Source of the DNA: Methylomonas methanica
GTDB taxonomy: Bacteria; Pseudomonadota; Gammaproteobacteria; Methylococcales; Methylomonadaceae
DNA length: 64,000 nucleotides
Assembly (NCBI GenBank): GCA_001644045.1
Contig: LUUF01000079.1
Span: forward strand, 186,001-250,000
Reading direction: 5' to 3'
The position numbers and the translations under genes are program-made. This document shows, piece after piece, positions 38,063 to 48,700 of the stretch (position 1 is the first letter of the stretch; each line of letters begins with the position of its first letter). The notes under the pieces are model-generated. The model saw only the letters and a program-made list of their open reading frames with translations, was not told where the DNA came from and did not search any database.

Positions 38063-38992
38063 ATGAATCTTAATCAATTGGAATTGCTGCGAGTTTTGCA
38101 AGAAACCGATTTCAATTTGAGTAAAGCCGCGGAGAAAATGCATGTGGTGCAATCGGCGGTTAGCAGGCAACTCCAACTGTTTGAAATAGAAGTGGGCTCG
38201 CCGCTGTTCGTCAGACAGGGCAAAAAGCTCACCGGTCTGACGCCCTTGGGCGAAAAAATCATGGAAGAAGTCGATTTAATCAATCAGGCAAAAAAGAACA
38301 TTCAGCTGATTGCCGACGATTTTCTGGAGAACAGTAACGGTACTTTGCGGATCGCCACTACCCATACCCAGGCCAAATACTTGCTGCCGGAACCGATAGG
38401 CCGGTTTAGGCGTAAATATCCGGGCATTAAAATCTACATGGTGCAATCGTCGCCGGATAACCTGATTAATTTGTTACACCGGCATCAGGCCGACATCGCC
38501 ATCTGTACCGAAAAACTGGACGAAGACGACAAACTAGTCGTCAAGCCCTGTTACCACTGGCATCACGTCGCGGTGGTGCCTGCCGGTCATCCCCTGGCCG
38601 AGGGCGAAATAAGCCTGCAACGGCTATCGGCTCAACCGATTCTGACTTATACCCCGGGATTTACCGGCCGTACCACCATAGAAAAAGCGTTTTATAACGC
38701 CAATCTGCCCCTGGATATTACCTTGGCCGCCGCCGACTCCGACGTGATTAAAACTTATGTGCGCTTGGGAATGGGGGTGGGGATTATCGCCGGGACCGCA
38801 TACGAAGCCAGTAAGGACAGCGATCTGGTCGCCAGGGACCTGTCCGGCTTGATACCCAGTTCCACCACCAAAATAGCCTATCTAAAGCAATTGTACGTAC
38901 CCAATTACTGCCGTTATTTTATCGACGAATTGCTGGCGGAAGCCGCGCGGAAAAGCCGGGAAAGAGGCGAGGACCTGGATTCCCAGCCTTAA
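38063..38992 (+). CDS. CysB-like LysR-family transcriptional regulator
   Basis: 309 residues. The N-terminal winged helix-turn-helix (about 1-60) has LSKAAEKMHVVQSAVSRQL. The co-inducer domain has IATTHTQAKYLLPEPI, the marked signature of CysB/Cbl proteins. CysB responds to N-acetylserine or sulfate signals and activates sulfur-assimilation genes. A CysZ-type gene lies 5 kb away but no cys operon adjoins it. It is monocistronic. Confidence 0.9.
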   Translation: MNLNQLELLRVLQETDFNLSKAAEKMHVVQSAVSRQLQLFEIEVGSPLFVRQGKKLTGLTPLGEKIMEEVDLINQAKKNIQLIADDFLENSNGTLRIATTHTQAKYLLPEPIGRFRRKYPGIKIYMVQSSPDNLINLLHRHQADIAICTEKLDEDDKLVVKPCYHWHHVAVVPAGHPLAEGEISLQRLSAQPILTYTPGFTGRTTIEKAFYNANLPLDITLAAADSDVIKTYVRLGMGVGIIAGTAYEASKDSDLVARDLSGLIPSSTTKIAYLKQLYVPNYCRYFIDELLAEAARKSRERGEDLDSQP

Positions 38993-39079
38993 AACAATTA
39001 GCAGATGCTACCGGGCCGTTGGCGAGATTGCTTGGGCTAGCAAACTTTTCCGACAGCTTCTCGGGTATTTCAGTGCAAC

Positions 39080-39430
39080 TTAAAGCGATTTATACAAGCT
39101 TATCGCTTTGTTCAATTCCTCGGATGCAGCCTTAATGTCGCCTAGCTTGGCTTTGATTTGTCCTTGAATGACCAATGCGCCGGCTTGTTTGACGATGGTT
39201 TCGTTACCGGTGATTTTCTCGCCGGAGGTCCGGGCTGCTTTCAAATGCACTTGGGCGGTATTGAAGTCGCTTTTGGCAATTTCCACCAGGGCTTTTTCAA
39301 GATGCGAGATGGTTTCGCTGACACCGACCGAACTGCTGGCCGTCGTTTCGGCAGCCATCGCAGTAACAGAGCAAAGACCGAAATTGGCCGCCATGGATAA
39401 GCTAAGCAGGGTGATTTTGATGATATTCAT
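39080..39430 (-). CDS. Small periplasmic helical protein
   Basis: 116 residues from the ATG at 39430. A signal peptide (about 1-27, ending AMAA) precedes a helical mature part (HLEKALVEIAKSDFNTAQVHLKAARTSG), repeated loosely as ...IKAASEELNKAISLYKSL, which is reminiscent of TPR-like helical hairpins. No family assigned. It lies 100 bases downstream of the Nramp-type gene on the same strand. Confidence 0.7.
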   Translation of the reverse strand: MNIIKITLLSLSMAANFGLCSVTAMAAETTASSSVGVSETISHLEKALVEIAKSDFNTAQVHLKAARTSGEKITGNETIVKQAGALVIQGQIKAKLGDIKAASEELNKAISLYKSL

Positions 39431-39530
39431 AAATAGCCTTTTTGCTAATGAAGGAAATTGCAGGGTATCGAGAAAAAATCTTTTTTTTCCGGTGTTGCTA
39501 GCTGTTGGGTTCAAAGCCGGCGCCAAACCG

Positions 39531-40952
39531 TCAAAGTTTAAAGCTGGCTTTCAAATACAATACAGCCAGAATCAAATACACCACAAAGCTTAAACCCAAC
39601 AGCCAGGGTTTGCCTTTAGGTCTGGCCCATGCAGGCAGATGCGGCGGCAGCATTTTGTGGTTGATCAAATACAAAGCCACCGGAAACATGATGGTGCCGC
39701 CAAAGCCGATGATGGCGCTGGTAAGGATCAACGGGCCGGGGGCGTCGAGTTGCATGGTCAGTGAAGTGATGACGGTCAACAGGCCCAGAAAAATGTAATA
39801 CCAACGCCGGGCCGGCAGACTGCGGCTTTTCGGAAACAAAGTCAGCACGATGTCGGCCTGGATACGGCTTACTGCGTCGGCGGTGGCCAGCCAGGTGTCG
39901 GTCAGGAAGGCTGCGGCGACGACTAGAAACAACAGGCGGCCTATCTCGCCCCAGCTCACCGCAAAAAATTGGCTTTGCACCACCGCCAGCTCGTATTCCT
40001 GTGGCAGCAAGCCTTTCGGAAACAACAGCGCATAAGCCAGCAGGCAGGTCATCAAGGTGGTCAGCAGATTGCCGATAATGCCGACCAGAATGTCCGCGCT
40101 CAAAAAGCGTCGCCAGGTGGACCAGTTTTTCGCGCTTTCCGCATCGTCAACCGGCAGGAAACCATCGCTCAAAACCGCTTCTTCTGAGCCGCCCAGTCCG
40201 GTGATACGTCCGACCAGGCCAGCCATGCCGGCGCCTTTGTCGCGTAGCCAATAGGAATAAAACAAAATCCAGAAGCCACCCAGCCCGGCGAATGTTATCG
40301 CGGTTAATAGTTTGCTGGCATCGCCGCTATCCCAGGGGCGCGGCATCTCGCCGACTGGTCCGAGCAGGCCCAGGCTAAATTCCGGCAGGGCCTTGAGTAC
40401 ATCGCTTTGCATGCAAGCGGATAAAAGCCCCACTACGGTGACGACTGCCACCAGTTTCATGAAGCGTTCTATCAGCGTGTAAACCACGCCGCTGGCGAGA
40501 ATCGCCGAGACAAAGACGGCAATCGAGGTATAGCCCCAAAACAGGCTTTGGCCGCGTTGCGTCCAGCCGGTCGGCCAGTGCGTCAGTTCGGCCATTGCGG
40601 TGCCGCCGGCCGAGGCAAAGGCGCCGAACCACAAGAACGACACGGTCATCAGCAACCATAGAAAAATGCCGAAGCCGCGATGCAAACGAATAAAACCGTG
40701 AAAAATGCTTTCGCCGGTCAACAAGGTGTAGCGGCCGATTTCCAGATTCAACGGGTATTGCAACAAACAGGCCGGCACCAGCAGCCATAAAAAGGTCAGG
40801 CCATATTTGGCGATCATGTACGGCCACCAAATCAGCTCGCCGCTGCCTTGCGCCAGAGCCATCCATACCACGCCGGGTCCAAGTGCCGCCCACCAGCCGG
40901 GAAACGCGGGGACACTGTGGCGGGGTAAAGATTGCAAGTCGGTATTGTTCAT
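39531..40952 (-). CDS. Nramp-fold metal transporter homologue lacking the DPGN motif
   Basis: 473 residues from the ATG at 40952; a longer open frame to 41141 overlaps the AraC gene and is not preferred. Eleven or so membrane helices have the Nramp/LeuT pattern. The first helix reads GPGVVWMALAQGSGELIWWPY, where canonical Nramp proteins have the metal-binding DPGN; here it is replaced by QGSGE. I find no MPHxxxLH motif in the middle. This places it in the GSGE-type Nramp-related group rather than MntH. The transported ion is therefore uncertain. It follows the AraC gene on the same strand. Confidence 0.85.
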   Translation of the reverse strand: MNNTDLQSLPRHSVPAFPGWWAALGPGVVWMALAQGSGELIWWPYMIAKYGLTFLWLLVPACLLQYPLNLEIGRYTLLTGESIFHGFIRLHRGFGIFLWLLMTVSFLWFGAFASAGGTAMAELTHWPTGWTQRGQSLFWGYTSIAVFVSAILASGVVYTLIERFMKLVAVVTVVGLLSACMQSDVLKALPEFSLGLLGPVGEMPRPWDSGDASKLLTAITFAGLGGFWILFYSYWLRDKGAGMAGLVGRITGLGGSEEAVLSDGFLPVDDAESAKNWSTWRRFLSADILVGIIGNLLTTLMTCLLAYALLFPKGLLPQEYELAVVQSQFFAVSWGEIGRLLFLVVAAAFLTDTWLATADAVSRIQADIVLTLFPKSRSLPARRWYYIFLGLLTVITSLTMQLDAPGPLILTSAIIGFGGTIMFPVALYLINHKMLPPHLPAWARPKGKPWLLGLSFVVYLILAVLYLKASFKL

Positions 40953-41067
40953 GGTTTTAAAACGAAAGCCGCGATTGAAAAGCAGCCATTTGCGCAAATT
41001 TGCCCGGTTTTGGCAAATCCGCTTAACGATGCCGGGCGGATACTTGCGTTGGTAGGCTTGGATTCCT

Positions 41068-42030
41068 TCAACGTTTCTTGGTGATTTGTTTGGGTGAAAC
41101 GCCGAAATATTTACTAAACGCCAGGCTGAAATTGCTGGCATGCCTGTAGCCGACCGACTCCGCCACCAGGCTGATAGGTTGCCGGGTTAAGGCCAGTGCG
41201 CGATAGGCATGTTGCATCCTGATTTCGGTCACAACCCCATAAGGTGTGTTATTAAAATAATGCTGAAACAGGTTTTTTAATTTGAACAGGGTGATGCCGA
41301 GCGTTTTTGCCAGATTTTCCAGAGAGGGTGGATCTTTGTATTGTTGTTCGAGGATTTCGTGAGCCCTGTCCGCCATGTTTCGGCTGGTTTGATCGAATCT
41401 GGCATAACCGTATTTTTCAGGTCGGCAAAGGCTGCCGAGTTCGTTAGCTAAAATCATCATGGCCTGGCCGTTTAACATCAGAGGTGCCAACGGCGCGCTG
41501 AGGTCGCATCCCAGCAATTGCCGGGCAGCAGTTAGGCTTTGATGGCGGGTTGGCCGGCAGCTCAATAACTGCAAAGGATTTTTCCGGAAGAAAAACTCCG
41601 ATTCATTTTCGCCTAAATACCGATCCATCCAGCGTTTACCGATGGAAAAACGTAGTTGCTTTATGGGCTTATTGGCTTGGTATTGGCGTTCGCCATCGCT
41701 GCTGTCGAAACTGGTAATCGTGGTGTGGCCCTCGCTAAACGTCAGTTCATGACCCGCGCTGTCGATAAAGCGGGTGTGGCCGGCTAAGCCCAGAGTGACC
41801 ACCAGGCGCGGTTCGTCGAAATCGATTTTGCTGGTGATCGCCAGGTCGTGCAAAGGCTGATAGGTTGTTTCTATATAGCTCAAGGCCGGATCGAGCTGGA
41901 AAATCAGCGATCTGCCTTCGCCGAGTTGTGAAGGCAAGGATTGACGTAAGCAATTTTGTTGCGGAACGGGCTGCATGGACAGGTCGTCACTGTTCAGCCT
42001 TTTGTATCTTGTGATTTTTATTTCGGTCAT
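41068..42030 (-). CDS. AraC-family transcriptional regulator
   Basis: 320 residues. The C-terminal double helix-turn-helix (about 225-318) contains LENLAKTLGITLFKLKNLFQHYFNNTP and the second-helix RQPISLVAESVGYRHASNFSLAFSKYFGVSPKQ. The N-terminal half (ligand domain) has no specific motif. It is divergent from the secreted-protein gene at 42349 and upstream of the Nramp-type gene on its own strand. Either could be its target. Confidence 0.9.
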   Translation of the reverse strand: MTEIKITRYKRLNSDDLSMQPVPQQNCLRQSLPSQLGEGRSLIFQLDPALSYIETTYQPLHDLAITSKIDFDEPRLVVTLGLAGHTRFIDSAGHELTFSEGHTTITSFDSSDGERQYQANKPIKQLRFSIGKRWMDRYLGENESEFFFRKNPLQLLSCRPTRHQSLTAARQLLGCDLSAPLAPLMLNGQAMMILANELGSLCRPEKYGYARFDQTSRNMADRAHEILEQQYKDPPSLENLAKTLGITLFKLKNLFQHYFNNTPYGVVTEIRMQHAYRALALTRQPISLVAESVGYRHASNFSLAFSKYFGVSPKQITKKR

Positions 42031-42348
42031 TTCCTTATATTTCCTTGGTCCATTAGCTTTACCGGTTACCGCTGGGCATATGACTTACTTTTATAATAAT
42101 TTGCGAGATAACACTAATTTTTACCATAAATCGGTTTGATGCGGACTTTGTTAGCTGGCCTATTGAACGGATTCTTCTTTGTATCTTGTTGTTTTATAAG
42201 TTTTATTAAATCGGTGGCATAAGTATTGATATTTGTTTTGGGTTACTCCCCAAGCCGCGTGTTTATTCCCTGGGTGGCATAGAAATCGGGTTCGGCGGGA
42301 GTAATTTACCAATCAGAAAATAACTATCAAAATCTTAGAGAGGACACG
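42031..42348. other. Divergent intergenic region with possible regulatory sites
   Basis: 318 bases between the AraC gene and the secreted-protein gene. It contains an inverted repeat TTACTCCC (42243-42250) / GGGAGTAA (42297-42304) and a loose match to a sigma-54 promoter at 42215-42229. No ORF or repeat family is seen here. Confidence 0.45.
42215..42229 (+). promoter_or_regulatory. Weak sigma-54-type promoter match
   Basis: TGGCAT-AAGTA-TTGA fits the -24/-12 spacing of TGGCAC-N5-TTGC, but the GC of the -12 element is replaced by GA. It lies 119 bases before the gene at 42349. PEP-CTERM-type secreted proteins elsewhere are known to be sigma-54-linked, which is the only reason to mention it. 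Confidence 0.2.
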
Positions 42349-42807
42349 ATGAAAAACTATAAATACCTGCTGCTTGCCGCAACGCTGGGGCTATCTACGC
42401 AAGTTCAGGCCGCGCCAGATTGTAGCGCCGCTAATTTGAACGGCAGCTATGTTTTGTATCAAAACAGCGTGGCTCTGGCTAATCTACATACCGGCCGCTG
42501 CGAAATTACCGTTTTAAACGGCGTGATAGGCGGCTCCTGCGCGTTTACTTCTACACAAAATGGCACGATCACCCCGGGTTTCTCCGGCCCGGTCAGCGGT
42601 ACGGCAACTATGAACACCGATTGCTCGGCGGTCGCGGAGCTGGACTTTTCTCCGGCGCCCAACGTCACCGTGCGCTCGTCCTTTGATTTGCAATTTACTC
42701 CGGACAAACAATCGTTTATCGGCCAATGGACCAATAACTTCGGCTTGCTGGGTACTTCGGCCGGTACCCGCTTCTCGTCGTTTCTCCCATCCACTCCCGC
42801 GCAATAA
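42349..42807 (+). CDS. Secreted protein of unknown function
   Basis: 152 residues with a clean signal peptide (about 1-21, ending VQA) and the ribosome site GAGAGGA. The mature part has three Cys residues or more (Cys25, Cys52, Cys61), suggesting disulfides, and beta-rich sequence. It lacks a C-terminal sorting signal. It lies 12 bases before the PEP-CTERM-like gene, so the two are likely co-transcribed. Confidence 0.75.
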   Translation: MKNYKYLLLAATLGLSTQVQAAPDCSAANLNGSYVLYQNSVALANLHTGRCEITVLNGVIGGSCAFTSTQNGTITPGFSGPVSGTATMNTDCSAVAELDFSPAPNVTVRSSFDLQFTPDKQSFIGQWTNNFGLLGTSAGTRFSSFLPSTPAQ

Positions 42808-42819
42808 GGCCCGCTTATC

Positions 42820-43380
42820 ATGACAACTAATTATTTAAGGCCGGCCTTGATATTAGCCGCCGGGCTATTGGCACCCGGTGCTAACGCGGCGGTTTACAAT
42901 TTTGTGCAAACCGGTTTCGACGACGGGGCGACTATTTCCGGTAGTTTTACCGTAAACGATACCGATAACTCAGGGCAAATTAACGTCGGAAGCGCCAGCT
43001 TCGGCATGAATTACAACGAAATCTCGGCGCTCTCTTTATCGTTCTCGGGTAACTCTATCGTCGCTGCGTTTACGCACAACCTGGCCGATTTGTCGGCAAT
43101 GGTTTACAACGTCGGCAGCCCGTATCTTGACGACGAGATTAGCGGCGCGCAACAGGAACTGATTGCCACCAACTACTTTGGCAGCACCGGCTTCGACTAT
43201 TACAGCGGCATGGGCTTTGGCGGTTTTGGCGGCGCGGTATTCGATAAAGCCGGCAATGCGACATCTTACAGCTACAACTTGGTATCCGTAACGCCGGCCG
43301 CAGTACCGGTACCGGGTGCGGTTTGGTTATTCGGTTCAGTATTGGCGGGATTTGTCGGTGTGAAGAGGCGTAAAGCCTGA
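42820..43380 (+). CDS. Secreted PEP-CTERM-like (VPxPGA) protein
   Basis: 186 residues. An N-terminal signal peptide (about 1-23) and a C-terminal sorting signal VPVPGAVWLFGSVLAGF followed by KRRK (about 162-185) identify an exosortase-type substrate. The mature part is beta-rich and Gly-rich, with a GMGFGGFGGAVF stretch. Such proteins are usually exported with biofilm or exopolysaccharide material. No exosortase gene is in this window. A strong terminator follows. Confidence 0.85.
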   Translation: MTTNYLRPALILAAGLLAPGANAAVYNFVQTGFDDGATISGSFTVNDTDNSGQINVGSASFGMNYNEISALSLSFSGNSIVAAFTHNLADLSAMVYNVGSPYLDDEISGAQQELIATNYFGSTGFDYYSGMGFGGFGGAVFDKAGNATSYSYNLVSVTPAAVPVPGAVWLFGSVLAGFVGVKRRKA

Positions 43381-43404
43381 TTGTCAGATTCGATAGGCTT
43401 GGAT

Positions 43405-43429
43405 AAAAACGCCCTTCGGGGCGTTTTTT
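43405..43429 (+). terminator. Rho-independent terminator
   Basis: A nine-base stem (AAAACGCCC with GGGCGTTTT) closes a TTCG tetraloop and ends in a T-run at 43424-43429, 25 bases after the PEP-CTERM-like gene. It ends the two-gene secreted-protein transcript and may serve both directions, because the A-run on the left gives a T-run on the minus strand. Confidence 0.9.
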
Positions 43430-43466
43430 GTATGGCTACTTGGTTCGATAGCTGAATGAGCGACTA

Positions 43467-43673
43467 TCAGGCGGGCTTCTGCAGTTTTTTCAGTATGCTT
43501 TTGCTGATGCGGTCAACAAACTCTTCCGGGTTTTCGTATTCATGTTCCCGAATAAAGTCCACCACAGAGGTAACCAATTTTTTGGTGTCGGTGATTTCCT
43601 GGTGCGATCTGCCGCAGCCCTCGCAATGAGTGCCTTCGGAGGTGCATTGGTCGATACAGGGTTGATATTTCAT
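43467..43673 (-). CDS. DUF1289-like small Cys-rich protein
   Basis: 68 residues from the ATG at 43673. Cys residues in PCIDQCTSEGTHCEGCGRSHQEI follow the DUF1289 pattern (PCxxxC, then CxGCGR and E). Four cysteines could bind zinc. It lies 10 bases after cysZ on the minus strand, so it is probably the last gene of the mtnA-cysZ transcript. Function unknown. Confidence 0.7.
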   Translation of the reverse strand: MKYQPCIDQCTSEGTHCEGCGRSHQEITDTKKLVTSVVDFIREHEYENPEEFVDRISKSILKKLQKPA

Positions 43674-43683
43674 TGGCTTTTCC

Positions 43684-44417
43684 TCAAGAATTGGGATTGT
43701 TGAAATCGTTTTGGGATAGGCTGTACACATAGATCGTTGCCCCTATCACCGCCGCCTGGCCCATCAATAAATTAACGATAGGCAAGGTCAGGCCCAGACC
43801 GGTCAAACCGCCGAAGCTTAATACGCCCCAACGCGTCTGTTTCATGAATTGTTTCTGTTCTGGAAACGGAAGGCCGCGTTCTTCCAGCGGGTACGCTAAA
43901 AATTCCATTGCGATACCCCACGCCGCAAACACCGCCCATAACAAAGGTGCGATCAGATTGACCACCGGAATCAAAAACAGCAGCAACAAGGGCAGCACCC
44001 GCAGCAACAAATAGCCGACCCGGCGCAATTCCCCGAAAAAGACCTTGTCCCAAGGCAGATCGGCTTTGACCACGCTGCCGCCGCTGATCAGTTGCAAGGT
44101 CTTGGCTGCCAGTTGGCTGTAATAGGGTGCGGCGATCAGATTGGCGAACAGGGTAAAGGTAAAGAAACCAATCACTAAAAAACTGATAAAAAATAGCGGC
44201 CACAAAATCCAATTCAGCCAGGATAGCCAATCCGGGATAAAGGAATGAATCAAAGCGGATACGGAATGGTAGCCCAGCACGAACGCGCCGGTGTACAACA
44301 CCATATTGATAAATAAGGGAATTAACAGATATTTGCGCAACTCGGGATGCGTGAGCATTTTGACGCCCTGCCACAAGCAGCCCAGCGCGAATAATGGGTT
44401 ATTGCCGCGCGGTAAAT

Positions 44418-44424
<7 letters not shown>
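43684..44424 (-). CDS. cysZ: CysZ-like (EI24 domain) sulfate transporter
   Basis: 246 residues with about four to six membrane helices. The pattern PLFINMVLYTGAF, FTFTLFANLIAAPYYSQLA and the later YPLEERGLPF match the CysZ/EI24 family of sulfate-transport proteins. It overlaps the end of mtnA by 7 bases, so translation is coupled. It would supply sulfate to cysteine synthesis. Some EI24 proteins have other or unknown roles, so the sulfate function is inferred. Confidence 0.85.
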
Positions 44425-45455
<1,031 letters not shown>

Positions 45456-45684
45456 GGTGGTTCCGTTTAAATCTAAAGAATAAGTGATTGAGGCGACTCT
45501 GAGTCCCTGCAACCGGCGCATTCACCGAATGCTTTCGGGCACAAGAGCGGTCAATTTGCGTTGAAAAGGCTAACTAGACGCGATCGCAGTCCGGTATATA
45601 AGAGCTATTTTAAGGTGTTTTTGCGCTTACTGCTGTGCTTGTCGATATTGGTCGGGTGAGATTATTAACCCGGCCCTTAAATAT

Positions 45685-45712
45685 CGTCGCTCCCGCTTTC
45701 GCGGGAATGACG
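45685..45712. repeat. REP-like palindrome
   Basis: CGTC-GC-TCCCGC-TTTC-GCGGGA-AT-GACG is a short imperfect hairpin between the mtnA and hybrid-kinase genes, with the CCCGC-TTTC-GCGGG core common in dispersed proteobacterial repeats. Only one copy was noticed in the window. Confidence 0.6.
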
Positions 45713-45746
45713 GCCACTAGGAATATAAGCGCCGAGTTAATAGTGT

Positions 45747-48700
45747 CTAATTCTTGATAAATTCCGCGAATTGCGCGTGTTGTCCGAGCAACTGCCGCAA
45801 GCTTTCCAGCGCGGTAGGCAAGTCGTAACTTTCGATTTGCCCGGTAATCGTCTCGATCTGTTCAGCTTTGTTTAGCAGAGTGCTCAGCGAGGGGGCGATC
45901 TTATGCCAACTATCGACGGCGTTGATATTGTCGCTTGCCAACATAGCCAGCAAATCCGGAATAAACGCCCGAAGCTGAGTGATGTCGAGCGTAGCGGCTA
46001 CTTCTTCGCTATTAGTCGACTCAGCGAGTATCGCGCGAATTTCCGTTGCCGCCGATGCCAAGGCCAGGCTCAACTGCTTGCTATTCGCCGTAATAGCGGA
46101 GCGCTCCGCAGCCGATTTTATGCTTTGCTCCAAAACCGCCGCCAATGCGCGAATCTGCTCCAAACCCAGTGTTGCCGCAACGCCCTTCAAGGTGTGGGCC
46201 AGACGTTGCGCGGATTGCATGTCGTTAACTTCGGTCGCTTCGACAATTTTTTGCGTATCGTCGAGATGGAGATCAACAAAGCGCTGCAACATTTGTTGGT
46301 AACTGTGTTGCTTGCCGGCAAAGCTGCGCAGGCCGATTTCGGTATCCAGTACCAATACCTTGCCCGGGCTTGCTTTTTCGTCGGGTAGGCGCTTGGCGAC
46401 GCTGCTGTTGTCCGGCAGCCAACGGCTCAACATTGCGAATAAAATGTCCGGATCTACCGGTTTGGCAAGAAAATCGTTCATCCCGGCATTCAGGCATTCC
46501 AGACGATCTTCCTGAAAGGCATTGGCGGTCATCGCGATGATCGGCAATGTCCGGCAGTCGGGTAATTGCCGAATCAGCCGAGTGGCTTCCAGGCCGTCCA
46601 TTATCGGCATATGCATATCCATCAAGATCAGATCGTAGTACCGGTTTTTTACCATGCTCAATGCTTCGGCGCCGTGATTGGCCAGTTCGACGGTCAAGCC
46701 GGTGTTTTCCAATAATTCTTGCGCGACTTCTTGATTAATTTCATTGTCTTCGACCAGCAGGATGGTGGCTTCGCGGCGAAAATTGCTGGTGTTGGCGGCA
46801 ACCACGGTGCTACGCGGATTGTGGTCGGGTTTCAATTTGACGGTAAACCAGAAGGTACTGCCCAAACCAAGGGTGCTGCTGACCCCCACGCTGCCGCCCA
46901 TCATGTTGGCGAGGTGGCGGCTAATTGTCAGGCCCAGACCGGTGCCGCCGTATTTGCGGGTGGTGGAACTTTGGCCCTGTTCGAATGCATCGAACACGCG
47001 GGCTTGTTGTTCGTCGTTCAGGCCTATCCCCGTGTCGCTCACTTCGAAACGGACTTCAATATGTTCAGCTGATTGCGTCAGCAAATAGGCTTTCAGAGAG
47101 ACCTCTCCGCTATCGGTGAACTTGATGGCGTTGCCCAGATAATTAATCAAAATCTGACCGATACGCAGCGGGTCGCCGAGCAAGGGCATGGCAGCTAAAG
47201 CATCATCCAGTTCTTTCGCAAGCCTGAGGCCTTTGCTGTGCGCGCGTTCCGCCATCATGCTGTAAGCGTGATCCAGCAACGCCGTTAAGTTAATGGGCGT
47301 TTCTTCTATGTGTAGACGCTCTGCTTCGATTTTCGACAGATCCAGGATGTCGTTGATCAAATTGAGCAAATGCTTGCTGGCATAGGTGATTTTATCAAGC
47401 TTATCTAATTGGTCCGGTTTGTTCAGTTCGCGCTGCAACAAATGAGACATGCCCAAAATAGCATTCATCGGGGTGCGTATTTCATGGCTCATATTGGCCA
47501 AAAATGTGCTTTTCGACAGATTGGCGGCTTCGGCTTGTTCCTTGGCTGCCAGCAGGGCAAGTTCCAATTCTTTTCGGGCCGTCAGATCGGTATGGGTGCC
47601 CACTGCGCGAATGGCCTGACCATTCTCATCGCGCTCCACTACTTTGGCGCGGCTTAAAATCCATTTGTAGCTGCCGTCCTTGGCGCGCATTTGAAATTCC
47701 ATTTCGTAAAAACCCTCTTGTTTTAGCTGTTGCTGTACGCGCGCACTAATGCTTTCCCGGTGTGCGGGGTGCAATAGCTTTAGCCAATGGCTGTTGACAT
47801 CCTGGCCCAATTCGTCCGGTTCATAGCCCAACATTTGGAAATAAGCCTTATTGCAATAGCTGGAGTTGTCGCGAATATTCCAGTCCCAGATACCGTCGTT
47901 ACTGGCGGCCAGCGCAAAGCCCAAACGCTCTTCGCTGATTTTCAGCTCGACGGTACGTTCGGCGACCAGCGTTTCCAGATGTTGGCGATATTTGGCCAGC
48001 TCCGTTTCGGCTTTTTTCTTTTCGGTCATATCCCGCCAGACGGCATGCAACAAAGTCTTATCGTTACGGCGGATGGCGGTGAGCAAGATTTCAGCGGGGA
48101 AACGTTCGCCGTTGGCGCGTACATGCATCCACTCGAATTGGTGGCTGCCGGTTTCCAGCGCAATCCGCATCATCTGGTTTGCCTTGTCCGAGGATAACTG
48201 CCCGTCCGGCTGGTATTCGGGCGACAGCTGGGCGGGGCTGATGTTTTTCAGTGTGTCTACGCTATCCATGCCCAGCATTTCCAGACAGGCACGATTGGCA
48301 TTAACGAAGCAGCCATCCTCAAGGATGCTGATTGCTTCCTTGGTGTCTTCGAAAAGCGTCCGAAACCGTTCTTCGCTCTCGCGTATCCGTTGCTCGGCTT
48401 CGCGGCGTTCGGTAATGTCCATGTGCGTACCGCTGACGATCAAGGGCTTACCGTCCGCCGTACGCTGGGTGACCCTACCGCGGTCGGCGATCCAAACCCA
48501 GTGACCGTCCTTATGGCGCATGCGCAGATCGCATTGGTAGTAATCGCTTTGGCCGGCCAAGTGCTCTTCCAGTAAGCGGTTGGCAAGTTTAAGGTCTTCG
48601 GGATGAACGAATTGTTCCCAGCTATGCGTGGTAAATGGCTGTAGTCTACTGAGTTGATAACCGAAGATCTCCGCCCAGCGTTCGTTGAAAACGGCTTGGC

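Noticed and set aside
41068-41141. Extended N-terminus of the Nramp-type gene
   Set aside because: It would overlap the AraC coding end; the ATG at 40952 begins just before the first recognisable membrane segment.
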